From assembly GCF_004363235.1 (NCBI RefSeq), contig NZ_SNYW01000010.1, positions 186,001 to 250,000 on the forward strand: a stretch of DNA of 64,000 bases, in the 5' to 3' direction. The translations under genes and the position numbers were made by a program. The stretch is from Dongia mobilis (GTDB taxonomy: Bacteria > Pseudomonadota > Alphaproteobacteria > Dongiales > Dongiaceae). Below are positions 13,201-20,510 of the stretch, in pieces (the stretch's first letter is position 1; each line of letters opens with the position of its first letter). The notes below the pieces were generated by a model. The model was not told where the DNA came from. It worked only from the letters and a program-made list of their open reading frames with translations, and did no database searches.

Positions 13201-13304
13201 TCCTGGCCAAGATTCTGCCGGAGAACGTCGCCTCCCTCGCCCTCTTCATCCGGGCGGGGTATACGTTGGGAGCGGATGGATACTTCCATGCCCGGCCGGA
13301 CTAG
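10278..13304 (+). CDS. Four-domain fusion: NUDIX / SpsF-type cytidylyltransferase / PseG hydrolase / PseH-like GNAT
   Basis: One 1008-residue chain that appears to join several late steps of pseudaminic-type nonulosonic acid synthesis. Residues about 92-235 form a NUDIX domain with a modified box (GSVDL at 126-130, an insertion, then QELKEEIGL at 147-155). Residues 265-480 are an SpsF/CMP-sugar synthetase-like nucleotidyltransferase (VQARTRSTRLPGKAM, TSDCPLIDPEL). Residues 511-850 are PseG/SpsG, with GTGHAMRC containing His527, the expected catalytic His. Residues 864-1008 are a GNAT domain with the acetyl-CoA loop RQGLGAGLL, like PseH. It abuts the HAD gene and precedes pseI. No frameshift or domain break is seen. 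The role of the NUDIX domain is unknown. Confidence 0.92.
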   Translation: MTLAISLTRIHSTPTCHLADPALVPPDAVASRAQAIWDEELQRRSADLFNGEIVSVTSLNNTAIVGRRAEYRSLLAQSRDPDIFRWLQVRPLAVTGILICPEGVVIGRRSKSVFQSPGLWELAPSGSVDLGTMDEQGNINLLNQLMQELKEEIGLSATDIAEVEPLAIACDTDSQVFDVCFILRTSRPWPQILASYAADGNSEYESLDILPLRDIVAFAQSQMGEITPLTISLLKLLENEAKLATLAAPPAGAPAGATPQPRKLHTAIIVQARTRSTRLPGKAMQMLAGKRVLEHVVERLQKVRRADEVVIATTSDPADDCIAELSAALGLRVYRGDESDVMFRYLGAARMVRADIILRVTSDCPLIDPELCDAVLELRERNAADFAANNFPRLFPHGLDCEAFTIEALEESAREATLALDREHVTPWMRRDAGLRRVGLMGPGWPANQQRWTLDYAEDMTFFNDVFARFAPGSLPGWQEVVTTIGAHGKQGLVNAHRRLPLGLASREAAATVVFHFEANARIGTGHAMRCNALQSRLEPMGWRCLWAIDAATEEFLGSAVPRNSLIRLSSADPCTIAKDIAAAIGSCGIFVIDHYGAGAELGREMRTVADQIVWFDDLADRPLDADVIINPNPGFSEAEYGGLNARPAKVLLGADFALLRQQFSVHRANAYRRLAEEIAGPVRRIVVAFGGVDPLNGTAVALQVLAEFPEIEVDAVLGSAAPHLADVRRQAAELGPRCRVITDVADMAGLLAGADIVIGAPGTSTWERACLGLPSLLIGIAENQRANAAFVASAGAGLVAGFLTDEAPDQVGARLKEQLHEVVAWPRRRQRMARAAFAVCDGRGCQRIIAALLPPYRTASGDMTIRIVEARDEALLLDWQRNPETRRFALNPAVPSSQEHHVWLQDRLLSSIDWFLMAERAGEPLAFVRIDWIGEDSGRPEFVVSIATSPWHHRQGLGAGLLHAIRQLSPSAHFLAKILPENVASLALFIRAGYTLGADGYFHARPD

Positions 13305-13340
13305 GCGCGGCCATGAGACCAGTTTCAGGAGAGTGATGGC

Positions 13341-14393
13341 ATGCAGCAGGTGACTATTGCCGGTCGGACCATTGGCCGCGACCACAGGCCCTATGTGATC
13401 GCCGAACTGTCGGCCAACCACAATGGCAGCCTGGAACGCGCCATGGACATCATGCGCGCAGCCAAGAAGGCCGGCGCCGACGCCCTGAAGCTGCAGAGCT
13501 ACCGGGCCGATACCATTACCATCGACCATGACGGGCCGGATTTCCGCGTCAAGGGCGGGTTGTGGGATGGCGCGCGCCTCTATGACCTTTACGAGCAGGC
13601 GGCAATGCCCTGGGATTGGCACCAGCCGCTGTTCGAACTGGGGCGCGAACTTGGCATCGCGGTGTTCAGCTCGCCCTTCGACCATACCGCCGTCGACATG
13701 CTGGAACAGCTGGGGGCACCGGCCTACAAGATCGCCTCGCTGGAACTGATCGACATTCCCCTGATCGAGTATGTCGCGCGGACCGGCAAGCCGATGATCA
13801 TGTCGACCGGCGCCTCGGAACTGGGCGAGATCGCCGAAGCCGTGGCTGCCGCGCGCAAGGCCGGGTGCAGGGAACTGATCCTGCTGAAATGCACCAGCGG
13901 CTATCCGACGCCGCCGACCGAGAGCAACCTGCGCACCATCCCGCACCTGGCCGAGATGTTCGACTGCGTGGTCGGCCTGTCCGACCACACCATGGGCACG
14001 GCCGTACCGGTGGCGGCGACGGCCCTCGGCTCGGCGGTGGTCGAGAAGCACTTCACCCTGGCCCGAGCCGATGGCGGCGTCGATTCCGCCTTCAGCCTCG
14101 AACCGGCGGAACTCGGCCAGATGATCGAGGCGGTCAATGTCGCCTGGGATGCGCTGGGCGCGGTCCATTACGGCCCGACGGCATCCGAGGCGGGAATCCG
14201 GCCGCTGCGCCGCTCGCTCTACGTCGTCAAGGACGTGAAGGCCGGCGAAAAGATCGGTCCCGAGCATGTGCGCTCGATCCGGCCCGGCAAGGGCCTGGCG
14301 CCGAAACACCTGCCCGAGGTGATCGGCCGCATCGCCGCCCGCGATCTGGCGCGCGGCACCGCGGTCGACTGGACCATGTTTGCGGCGAACTGA
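13341..14393 (+). CDS. pseI: Pseudaminic acid synthase (NeuB family)
   Basis: Condenses phosphoenolpyruvate with the 6-deoxy-2,4-diacetamido hexose released by PseG to give the nine-carbon acid. The 350 residues include VIAELSANHNGSLERA, KLQSY, FSSPFDHTAVDMLE, YKIAS, MSTGAS, KCTSGYPTP, GLSDHT and EKHFTL of the NeuB TIM barrel. The SAF antifreeze-like domain follows (about 288-346, RRSLYVVKDVKAGE). The AGGAGA box at 13327-13332 supports ATG 13341. Next to the PseG/PseH/SpsF fusion, PseI is more likely than sialic or legionaminic acid synthase. The next gene starts directly after the stop. Confidence 0.92.
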   Translation: MQQVTIAGRTIGRDHRPYVIAELSANHNGSLERAMDIMRAAKKAGADALKLQSYRADTITIDHDGPDFRVKGGLWDGARLYDLYEQAAMPWDWHQPLFELGRELGIAVFSSPFDHTAVDMLEQLGAPAYKIASLELIDIPLIEYVARTGKPMIMSTGASELGEIAEAVAAARKAGCRELILLKCTSGYPTPPTESNLRTIPHLAEMFDCVVGLSDHTMGTAVPVAATALGSAVVEKHFTLARADGGVDSAFSLEPAELGQMIEAVNVAWDALGAVHYGPTASEAGIRPLRRSLYVVKDVKAGEKIGPEHVRSIRPGKGLAPKHLPEVIGRIAARDLARGTAVDWTMFAAN

Positions 14394-15722
14394 ATGACCG
14401 GAACCGGCCCCGACTGGATACCGACAGCGGCCGCCCGCTTCATCGCTGCGCAGGAAGCGCGCCTCGCCTCCCTGTCGCTCGATGAACTTGACCGCGAGCT
14501 GCACCTTCTGGTGGCGGCGCAGGAGCGTCAGGTCGATCGCGAGAGCATCAACCTCTATGCCGGCACCAACATCCCCAATCCCCGCGCCGGCGCCCTGCTT
14601 GCCTCCAGCATCGGCAGCCGGCCCAATCTCGGCCATCCCGGCGCCAAGTACAACAAGGGCATGCAGCATGCCGAGCAGCTTGAGGTCATGCTGTCGATGC
14701 TGCTGCGACGCCTCTTCAATGCGCGCTTCGTCGAGCACCGCGTCGGCAGCGGCTCGCTTGCCAACCTCTATGCCTTCATGGCGACCTGCCGGCCGGGCGA
14801 TGCCATCATGGCGTTCTCGGACGCCGCCGCCGGCCACCCCACCCATCACGAGGTGGGCGCCGCCGGGCTTTACGGTCTCAAGGTGCACGAGGTGCCGTTC
14901 GACGCCGCGCGCATGGATGTGGATGCCGACGCCCTGCGCGAGGCGGCAAGGCGCATCCGCCCGCGCCTCATCATCGTTGCCGGCAGCATGTGCCTCTTTC
15001 CCTACAACCTGCGCGCGGTGCGCGGGATCGCCGACGAGATCGGGGCGCATGTGCTCTACGATGCCGCGCATATGGGCGGCCTGATTGCCGGCGGCGCCTT
15101 CCAGCAGCCGCTCGCCGAGGGCGCCCACCTGATGACGGGCTCGACCTACAAGTCCTTCGGCGGCCCGCCCTCCGGGATCGTCCTCACCAACGAGGCGGAA
15201 CTGGCAGCAAGGCTGGATCGCATTGCCTTTCCAGGCCTCACCGCCAATTTCGATCTCGGTCGCACATCAGCGATGATCGTCGCGGTCCTGGACCTGCTGG
15301 CGCATGGACGCGCCTATGCCGCTGCCTGTATCGCCAATGCCCAGGAACTCGCCGCCGCCATGGACCGAGCCGGAATTGCCGTGTTTCGCCCGGCTGCGCG
15401 CGATGCCTTCACGAATTCGCAACATGTGGCGCTGGACGCCGCCCCCTATGGCGGCGGCAATCGTGCCAGCGCCCGGATCGAATCCGCCAACATACTATTC
15501 ACCAGCATCGGCCTGCCGTTGCCGTCCGTTGACGGCGACGCCAACGGCATCCGCATCGGCACCCAGGAAATCACCCGCTGGGGCATGCAGCCAACCGACA
15601 TGGCGGAGATCGCGGCTCTCGCCGCCCGCGTCCTGGTGCAGGACGAGGATCCGGCGCGCGTGCGGCCGGATGTCATCGCCTTCCGTCGTCGTTTCCAGCA
15701 GATCCATTTCGTTCGCGGCTGA
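14394..15722 (+). CDS. Diverged SHMT-like PLP enzyme in the pse cluster
   Basis: A 442-residue fold-type I PLP protein clearly related to serine hydroxymethyltransferase. It has GHPGAKYNKGMQHAEQLE where GlyA has its EGYPGKRYYGG segment, DAAHMGGLIAGG, and the PLP lysine Lys253 in TGSTYKSFGG. Two features argue against ordinary SHMT: the Glu before G-Y-P-G is Leu79, and the paired Tyr is Tyr-Asn. A folate-independent aldolase or transaldolase-like reaction on a sugar or amino acid is possible. Its ATG directly follows the pseI stop, placing it in the same transcript. The reaction is unknown. Confidence 0.85.
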   Translation: MTGTGPDWIPTAAARFIAAQEARLASLSLDELDRELHLLVAAQERQVDRESINLYAGTNIPNPRAGALLASSIGSRPNLGHPGAKYNKGMQHAEQLEVMLSMLLRRLFNARFVEHRVGSGSLANLYAFMATCRPGDAIMAFSDAAAGHPTHHEVGAAGLYGLKVHEVPFDAARMDVDADALREAARRIRPRLIIVAGSMCLFPYNLRAVRGIADEIGAHVLYDAAHMGGLIAGGAFQQPLAEGAHLMTGSTYKSFGGPPSGIVLTNEAELAARLDRIAFPGLTANFDLGRTSAMIVAVLDLLAHGRAYAAACIANAQELAAAMDRAGIAVFRPAARDAFTNSQHVALDAAPYGGGNRASARIESANILFTSIGLPLPSVDGDANGIRIGTQEITRWGMQPTDMAEIAALAARVLVQDEDPARVRPDVIAFRRRFQQIHFVRG

Positions 15723-15810
15723 TCGCCACGCCATGGCAGGCAGCGGCTGACAGCGGGCAATCATGCTGTCACACTGACGCGCATCGGCCAGGATCGGAGT
15801 GCGCACAGCC

Positions 15811-18474
15811 ATGTCGGTTCGCAATCTTGACGCCCTGATGAACCCGCGCTCGGTCGCCCTGGTCGGCGCCAGCGATCGCGAAGGCTCGCTGGGATCGCTG
15901 ATCTGGCGCAACCTGACCCGCGCCGGTTTCAAAGGCATGCTCTACCCCGTCAATCCGCGGCGCAAATCCGTCGGCGGCATCGTCGCTTACAGGGGTTTCG
16001 CCGCCCTGCCGGAGGCACCCGATCTCGCCATCATCGTGACGCCGCCGCAATTGGTTCCCGGCATCGTCGCCGAGGCCGGCGCCGCCGGTACGCGCGCCGC
16101 GGTCGTCATCAGTGCGGGCGTCACGGCGGAGTTGCGGCAGCAGGCCCTGGACGCCGCCAGGCCCTATGTCATGCGGCTGCAGGGTCCCAATTGCCTCGGT
16201 CTGATCGTGCCGCCACTCGGCCTCAACGGCAGTTTCGCGCAGCTGATGCCCGGTACCGGCGGCATCGCCTTCCTGTCGCAATCCGGGGCCATCCTGACCT
16301 CTGTGATCGACTGGGCGGGGCCGCGCGGTATTGGCTTCTCGCATCTGGTCTCGCTGGGCGAGATGGCCGACGTCGATTTCGGCGACCTGCTGGACTATCT
16401 TGCGGTCGACCCCAATGTAAGCGCGATCCTGATGTATGCCGAGGCGATCACGAGTGCGCGGAAATTCATGTCCGCCGCCCGTCGCGCCGCCCGCGTCAAG
16501 CCCGTCATCGTCATCAAGGCCGGGCGTCATCCACAGACCGCCCGGGCCGTCGCCTCGCATACCGGGGCCATGGCGGGCGCGGACGATGTCTATGACGCCG
16601 CCTTCCGCCGGGCCGGCATGTTGCGGGTCTACGGACTGCCGCAATTGTTCACCGCCTTCGAGACTCTGGCCCAGTTGAAGGTGATGCCGAAGGGCGACCG
16701 CGCGGCGATCCTGACCAATGGTGGCGGCATCGGCATCCTGGCGACGGATGCCGCGGTCGACGCCGGCATCAGCCTGGCGGAAATCGACCCGCAGACGATG
16801 GCGCGGCTGGATGCCGTGCTGCCCGACACCTGGTCCAAGGGAAATCCGGTCGACGTGATCGGCGACGCACCGCCGGAACGTTACGCCGCCGCCCTCTCCG
16901 CCTTGCTCGACGCCCCCGGCTGCGATGCCATCATCGCGCTCAACTGTCCGACCGCAACCGCCGATGCCAGCGCCTCGGCGGCGGCCGTGATCGAGGCCTG
17001 CGCCAAGGCCTCGAAGCCGATTTTCGCCGCCTGGATCGGCGATGCGACCGCGGCAGACGCACGCGCCATGTTCTCGCGTTTCCACATCCCCAGCTTCGAG
17101 ACGCCGGAGGCTGCCGTGCGCGGCTTTTCGCATGTAGCGCGCTATCGGCGGAACCAGGAACTGCTGATGGAGACGCCGCCGTCGATGCCGACTTCCTTTG
17201 CCTTCGACGCCAAGGCGGTGGAGCGCATCATTGCGCCAGCACTCGCCGAGGGTCGCGCCATGCTGACCTCGCCGGAGGCGCAGGCGGTGCTCGCCGCCTA
17301 TGGCATCACAACCAGCGGTACCGAGATCGCCACCGATGCGCCGGCTGCGGTTGGCATCGCCGAACGCCTGGGCGGTCCGGTCGCCATCAAGATCCTGTCG
17401 CCGGACATCAGTCACAAATCCGATGTCGGCGGCGTGGCCCTCAATGTTCGCGGGCCGGGCAAGGTGGCGAGGGCGACGCTGGAAATCCTGGCGCGGGCCC
17501 GGGCAAAGCGGCCCGATGCCCGCATCATCGGCGTCACCGTCGAACCCATGGTGCAGCTGGCGGGCGGCATCGAACTCATCCTCGGCGTTACCGAGGACCC
17601 CCAGTTCGGCCCGGTCATCCTGTTCGGCGAGGGCGGCACCGCCGTTGAGATCATCGGCGACCGGGCTCTCGCACTGCCGCCGCTCAACCTCAAGCTGGCT
17701 CGCGACCTGATGGCCTCGACCCGGGTATGGAAGCGCCTCGCCGGCTATCGCGACCGCCCGCCTGCCGACATCGAGGCCATCGCCCTCACCCTGGTGAAGG
17801 TGGCACAGCTCATTGTCGACATTCCGGAAGTGGCAGAACTCGACATCAACCCGCTACTGGCCGACCCGCAGGGGGTCACCGCGGTCGATGCCCGCATCCG
17901 CCTGAAGCCGAGTGGTCGCTCCGGTGCGGCGCGCCTTGCCATCTCGCCCTATCCGCGCGAGCTCGAAACCGAACTTGCCACCAGCGACGGCACGACCTAT
18001 CTGCTGCGCCCGATCGTGCCGGAGGACGAACCCGAGGTGCAGGCCCTCATAACCAGGCTTTCGCCGGAAGCGATCCGCTTCCGCTATTTTTCCACCATTC
18101 GCGAACTGTCGCATCGCGACGCGGCGCGCTTCACCCAGATCGACTATGACCGCGAAATGGCGCTGGTCCTGACCACGCGCGGCGATGCCGGCAAGGTGCC
18201 GATTCATGGTGTCGTTCGCCTGATGGCCGACCCGGACAACGAAATGGCGGAGTATTCCATCGTGGTCGAGGACCGGCTTACCGGGCGGGGCGTCGGCACC
18301 GCCCTGATGCACCGGATACTGGGCTATGCCCGCACCCGCGGCATCCAGGAGGTGTTCGGCTATGTGATGAAGGAGAACGCGAACATGCTGGCGCTCTGCC
18401 AGGCGCTGGGTTTCGGCGTTGCGACCCAGCCGGACGATTTCGATTCGTATCGGGTGAGCCTGAAGCTTGGATGA
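15811..18474 (+). CDS. Acyl-CoA synthetase (ADP-forming) fused to GNAT acetyltransferase (Pat-like)
   Basis: An 887-residue protein with, in order, a CoA-binding Rossmann domain (LMNPRSVALVGASDREGSLG), a succinyl-CoA-ligase-like domain with the phospho-His region (PVIVIKAGRH, ASHTGAMAGADDVYDAAFRRAG), and an ATP-grasp domain (PVAIKILSPDISHKSDVGGV). A C-terminal GNAT domain follows, with VVEDRLTGRGVGTALMHRIL. This is the architecture of PatZ/YfiQ-type protein lysine acetyltransferases, whose synthetase part is often inactive, and of bifunctional acetate-CoA ligases. I prefer ATG 15811 over GTG 15799 because GGAG at 15796-15799 is correctly spaced for it. It is probably not part of the pse operon. 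Confidence 0.9.
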   Translation: MSVRNLDALMNPRSVALVGASDREGSLGSLIWRNLTRAGFKGMLYPVNPRRKSVGGIVAYRGFAALPEAPDLAIIVTPPQLVPGIVAEAGAAGTRAAVVISAGVTAELRQQALDAARPYVMRLQGPNCLGLIVPPLGLNGSFAQLMPGTGGIAFLSQSGAILTSVIDWAGPRGIGFSHLVSLGEMADVDFGDLLDYLAVDPNVSAILMYAEAITSARKFMSAARRAARVKPVIVIKAGRHPQTARAVASHTGAMAGADDVYDAAFRRAGMLRVYGLPQLFTAFETLAQLKVMPKGDRAAILTNGGGIGILATDAAVDAGISLAEIDPQTMARLDAVLPDTWSKGNPVDVIGDAPPERYAAALSALLDAPGCDAIIALNCPTATADASASAAAVIEACAKASKPIFAAWIGDATAADARAMFSRFHIPSFETPEAAVRGFSHVARYRRNQELLMETPPSMPTSFAFDAKAVERIIAPALAEGRAMLTSPEAQAVLAAYGITTSGTEIATDAPAAVGIAERLGGPVAIKILSPDISHKSDVGGVALNVRGPGKVARATLEILARARAKRPDARIIGVTVEPMVQLAGGIELILGVTEDPQFGPVILFGEGGTAVEIIGDRALALPPLNLKLARDLMASTRVWKRLAGYRDRPPADIEAIALTLVKVAQLIVDIPEVAELDINPLLADPQGVTAVDARIRLKPSGRSGAARLAISPYPRELETELATSDGTTYLLRPIVPEDEPEVQALITRLSPEAIRFRYFSTIRELSHRDAARFTQIDYDREMALVLTTRGDAGKVPIHGVVRLMADPDNEMAEYSIVVEDRLTGRGVGTALMHRILGYARTRGIQEVFGYVMKENANMLALCQALGFGVATQPDDFDSYRVSLKLG

Positions 18475-18517
18475 ACCCGGTCGCGGGGGATCTGGCGGCG
18501 CCAGCCCGGCCCGCGGA

Positions 18518-18973
18518 TCAGCGCGGGGTGTAATCCATCGAGGCTGCCCAGAAGCGCTCCAGGCGCCGCAGGGTCAGGTTGACGCTGTCGAGCTCGTCAT
18601 CCTTGAAGGTCTCGGAGTTGAGGGCCTGCAGGTGACGGTCGTACATCTCGTGCATCTTCTGCACCACGGCCAGCGCCTTGTCCGACAGCTTCACATGGAC
18701 CGCGCGGCGGTCATGGGGTGAACGCTCCTGGATCAGATAGCCGTTCTCCACCATCTTCTTGACGTTGTAGGAGACGTTGGAGCCGAGATAGTAGCCGCGA
18801 TTGGTCAGTTCGCCGACCGACAGCACATCGCTGCCGATATTGAACAGGATCATCGCCTGGACGTTGTTCAGATCGCGAATTCCCTGGCGGTCGAGATCGG
18901 CCTTGATCACTTCAAGGCACTCGCGATGCAGGCGCTCGACCAGCGCGATTGTCTCCAGATATGCCTTTTTCAC
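18518..18973 (-). CDS. ldtR: MarR-family transcriptional regulator LdtR-like
   Basis: A 151-residue winged-helix regulator. The recognition region LTNRGYYLGSNVSYNVKKM and the preceding NNVQAMILFNIGSD are, from memory, characteristic of LdtR. This alphaproteobacterial MarR protein was first described in Candidatus Liberibacter and controls an L,D-transpeptidase and stress tolerance. The wing follows in GYLIQERSPHDRRAVHVKLSD, with a long C-terminal dimer helix. It is a single-gene unit read opposite to the upstream synthetase. No ldt gene lies nearby in this window. Confidence 0.85.
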   Translation of the reverse strand: MKKAYLETIALVERLHRECLEVIKADLDRQGIRDLNNVQAMILFNIGSDVLSVGELTNRGYYLGSNVSYNVKKMVENGYLIQERSPHDRRAVHVKLSDKALAVVQKMHEMYDRHLQALNSETFKDDELDSVNLTLRRLERFWAASMDYTPR

Positions 18974-19148
18974 CGCTAATCCCCAATAGCGTAATCCGGC
19001 CGAACAAGGCCGCGAGTCGGACCAAAGCTAGGGCTGTATCGTAAAGCAATGGTTAAGCGGACGCCAGCCCGGTTCGGCCAAAAATCAGTGATTCCCGGCC
19101 GTTGCAGGGCGATTCGGCGGCAAAATCTGCCCATCTTCAAGCCCATTT

Positions 19149-20171
19149 TCAGTTTGGCGGCGACCAGTCGCGGATGCCCGGTGCCTGGCCAAAGAATGCC
19201 TCGACTCGGTCATCCGTGACGGCGGCGAGCGTATCTGGCTGCCATTTCGGCGCCCCGTCCCGGTCGATGAGGTGCGCCCGCACGCCCTCGAAGAAATCGC
19301 TGCCGGCGACGAAATGCTGGGCGATGCGAAAATCGGCGGCGAGGATGGATGATAGGCTCTGGCCGCGCGACCTGGTCAGGTGTGCAAAGGTTACCTTCAG
19401 GCTGGTCGGCGAATGATCCGCCATCAGCTTGAGGGTTTCCGTGCCCCAGGAATCCCGGCGCGCCGCCAGCGCGGTCACGATTTCGTCGACGCCGGCGAGG
19501 CCGAAGACCGTTTCGATCTGCGGCAATATCTGCTCGATACCGGCGGTCTCGACCGGCAGGGCCAGGGCATCCAGATTGTCCAACCTGATCTCGTTCACGC
19601 GGCCGCTGCCGATGAAGCGATCGGCGAGGCCCACCTTGATGACGCCCGGGCCGCGCAGGCTGAGGCCGGTCAGGCCGAGGGCCATGGCGACCGCGCGCGA
19701 GCACTTGTTGAGGAAAAGCGCGGCGCCCACATCGGGAAAGAACCCGATACGGCATTCCGGCATGGCAAAGAGCGTCTTGTGGGTGACGATCGGGTGCGAG
19801 CAGTTGAGCGCAATCCCGGCACCGCCGCCCATCGTGATGCCGTCCATCACGGCGATGATCGGCTTTGGATAGGTGGCAAGGCGGTAGTTCAGCGTGTATT
19901 CGCGCCGATAGAAATCCTCGAGATGCTGGAGATCGCCGCGCGCTTTCGCGGCATGCAGCGCCTTGACGTCGCCGCCGGCGCAGAAGGCCTTGCCGCCACC
20001 CCCGGTGATGACGATCGCCTTGATATCGACCCGCCGCTCCCAGGCCGAAAGCTGGGCCGCGATCGCGTCGATCATGGGCAGGGTCAGGGCATTGAGGGCT
20101 TCGGGGCGATTGAGGGTGATGTGACCATGGCCATCAGCGATGGAAAAAAGGACGTCGGTAAACTCGGTCAT
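19149..20171 (-). CDS. Enoyl-CoA hydratase/isomerase family, 3-hydroxyisobutyryl-CoA hydrolase-like
   Basis: About 340 residues of the crotonase fold, with ITLNRPEALNALTLPMIDAI, the first oxyanion segment AFCAGGDVKALH and the second GITMGGGAGIALNCSHPIV. The long C-terminal part with ECRIGFFPDVGAALFLNK and ADFRIAQHFVAGSDFFEGVRAHLIDRD is typical of 3-hydroxyisobutyryl-CoA hydrolases of valine breakdown, which are longer than plain hydratases. MTEFTDVLF at 20169-20171 is the likely start; in-frame upstream starts at 20192 and 20219 are less family-like. No valine pathway genes adjoin it. Confidence 0.87.
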   Translation of the reverse strand: MTEFTDVLFSIADGHGHITLNRPEALNALTLPMIDAIAAQLSAWERRVDIKAIVITGGGGKAFCAGGDVKALHAAKARGDLQHLEDFYRREYTLNYRLATYPKPIIAVMDGITMGGGAGIALNCSHPIVTHKTLFAMPECRIGFFPDVGAALFLNKCSRAVAMALGLTGLSLRGPGVIKVGLADRFIGSGRVNEIRLDNLDALALPVETAGIEQILPQIETVFGLAGVDEIVTALAARRDSWGTETLKLMADHSPTSLKVTFAHLTRSRGQSLSSILAADFRIAQHFVAGSDFFEGVRAHLIDRDGAPKWQPDTLAAVTDDRVEAFFGQAPGIRDWSPPN

Positions 20172-20307
20172 GGCGCAATTCGATATCCGCATGGTGGGGC
20201 GCCGGAACTCTTCGGGCATGGCCGCGGCGGCGTCAAGAGCGATGCTGGACCGATGCTGGATAGGCCAGTTGCTTGACAGGCGGGGCGCCCTGGCCCATTC
20301 TCGGCCC

Positions 20308-20362
20308 CGCGCCGATTTGAGCCTCAGCTTGCGGGCGCGTTAAAAATGCAGCTAAAGCGTGG
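20308..20362 (+). promoter_or_regulatory. SAM-II (SAM_alpha) riboswitch aptamer
   Basis: Stem P1 is CGCGCC (20308-20313) with GGCGCG (20334-20339). The 20-base loop begins GATTTGAGCC and ends GCTTGC. After P1 come GTTAAA and GCTAAAGCG, in the order and spacing I remember for alphaproteobacterial SAM-II RNAs upstream of met genes. Loop GCTT (20327-20330) can pair with AAGC (20355-20358) as the pseudoknot. The operon below encodes MetY, the expected target. The family consensus is recalled rather than computed. Confidence 0.85.
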
Positions 20363-20389
20363 TTTCAGGTGAAACCTCGACCTTGGCTG

Positions 20390-20423
20390 CCCGCTGGATC
20401 CCCAACCGGATCGGCGGGTTTTT
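20390..20423 (+). terminator. Intrinsic terminator downstream of the first SAM-II aptamer
   Basis: CCCGC (20390-20394) pairs with GCGGG (20414-20418) and GATCC (20397-20401) with GGATC (20408-20412), with one bulged G and a T-G pair between. The loop is CCAACC, and five T follow at 20419-20423. The aptamer segment GCGGGC (20331-20336) is complementary to GCCCGC (20389-20394). P1 formation and an antiterminator would therefore exclude each other, giving SAM-dependent termination. Confidence 0.7.
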
Positions 20424-20456
20424 CGTTTGGGTCTGGTCCCGCCCGCTTCCGGGACC

Positions 20457-20510
20457 CGCGGCATTTGAGGGGCAGCTTGCACCGCGTCACCAAGGGCTAA
20501 AGCGCTTTCC
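20457..20510 (+). promoter_or_regulatory. Second SAM-II-like aptamer, variant or decayed
   Basis: P1 is CGCGG (20457-20461) with CCGCG (20482-20486), a different helix from the first copy but in the same position. The loop is again 20 bases long and shares ATTTGAG and CAGCTTGC with copy one. GCTAAAGCG recurs at 20496-20504, and GCTT (20475-20478) can pair with AAGC (20500-20503). The stretch between P1 and GCTAAA is two bases shorter and lacks the TTAAA run. It lies 45 bases before the first start codon, so translational control is possible. Confidence 0.55.

Noticed and set aside
9615-15128. A 1837-codon open frame on the minus strand across the whole pse cluster
   Set aside because: It is antisense to six well-supported genes, is rich in Arg, Gly, Gln and His, and has no recognisable domain. 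Long antisense frames are expected in GC-rich coding DNA.
14394-15722. Calling this gene glyA (housekeeping SHMT)
   Set aside because: The catalytic Glu position and Tyr pair differ, and the gene is embedded in a sugar cluster.
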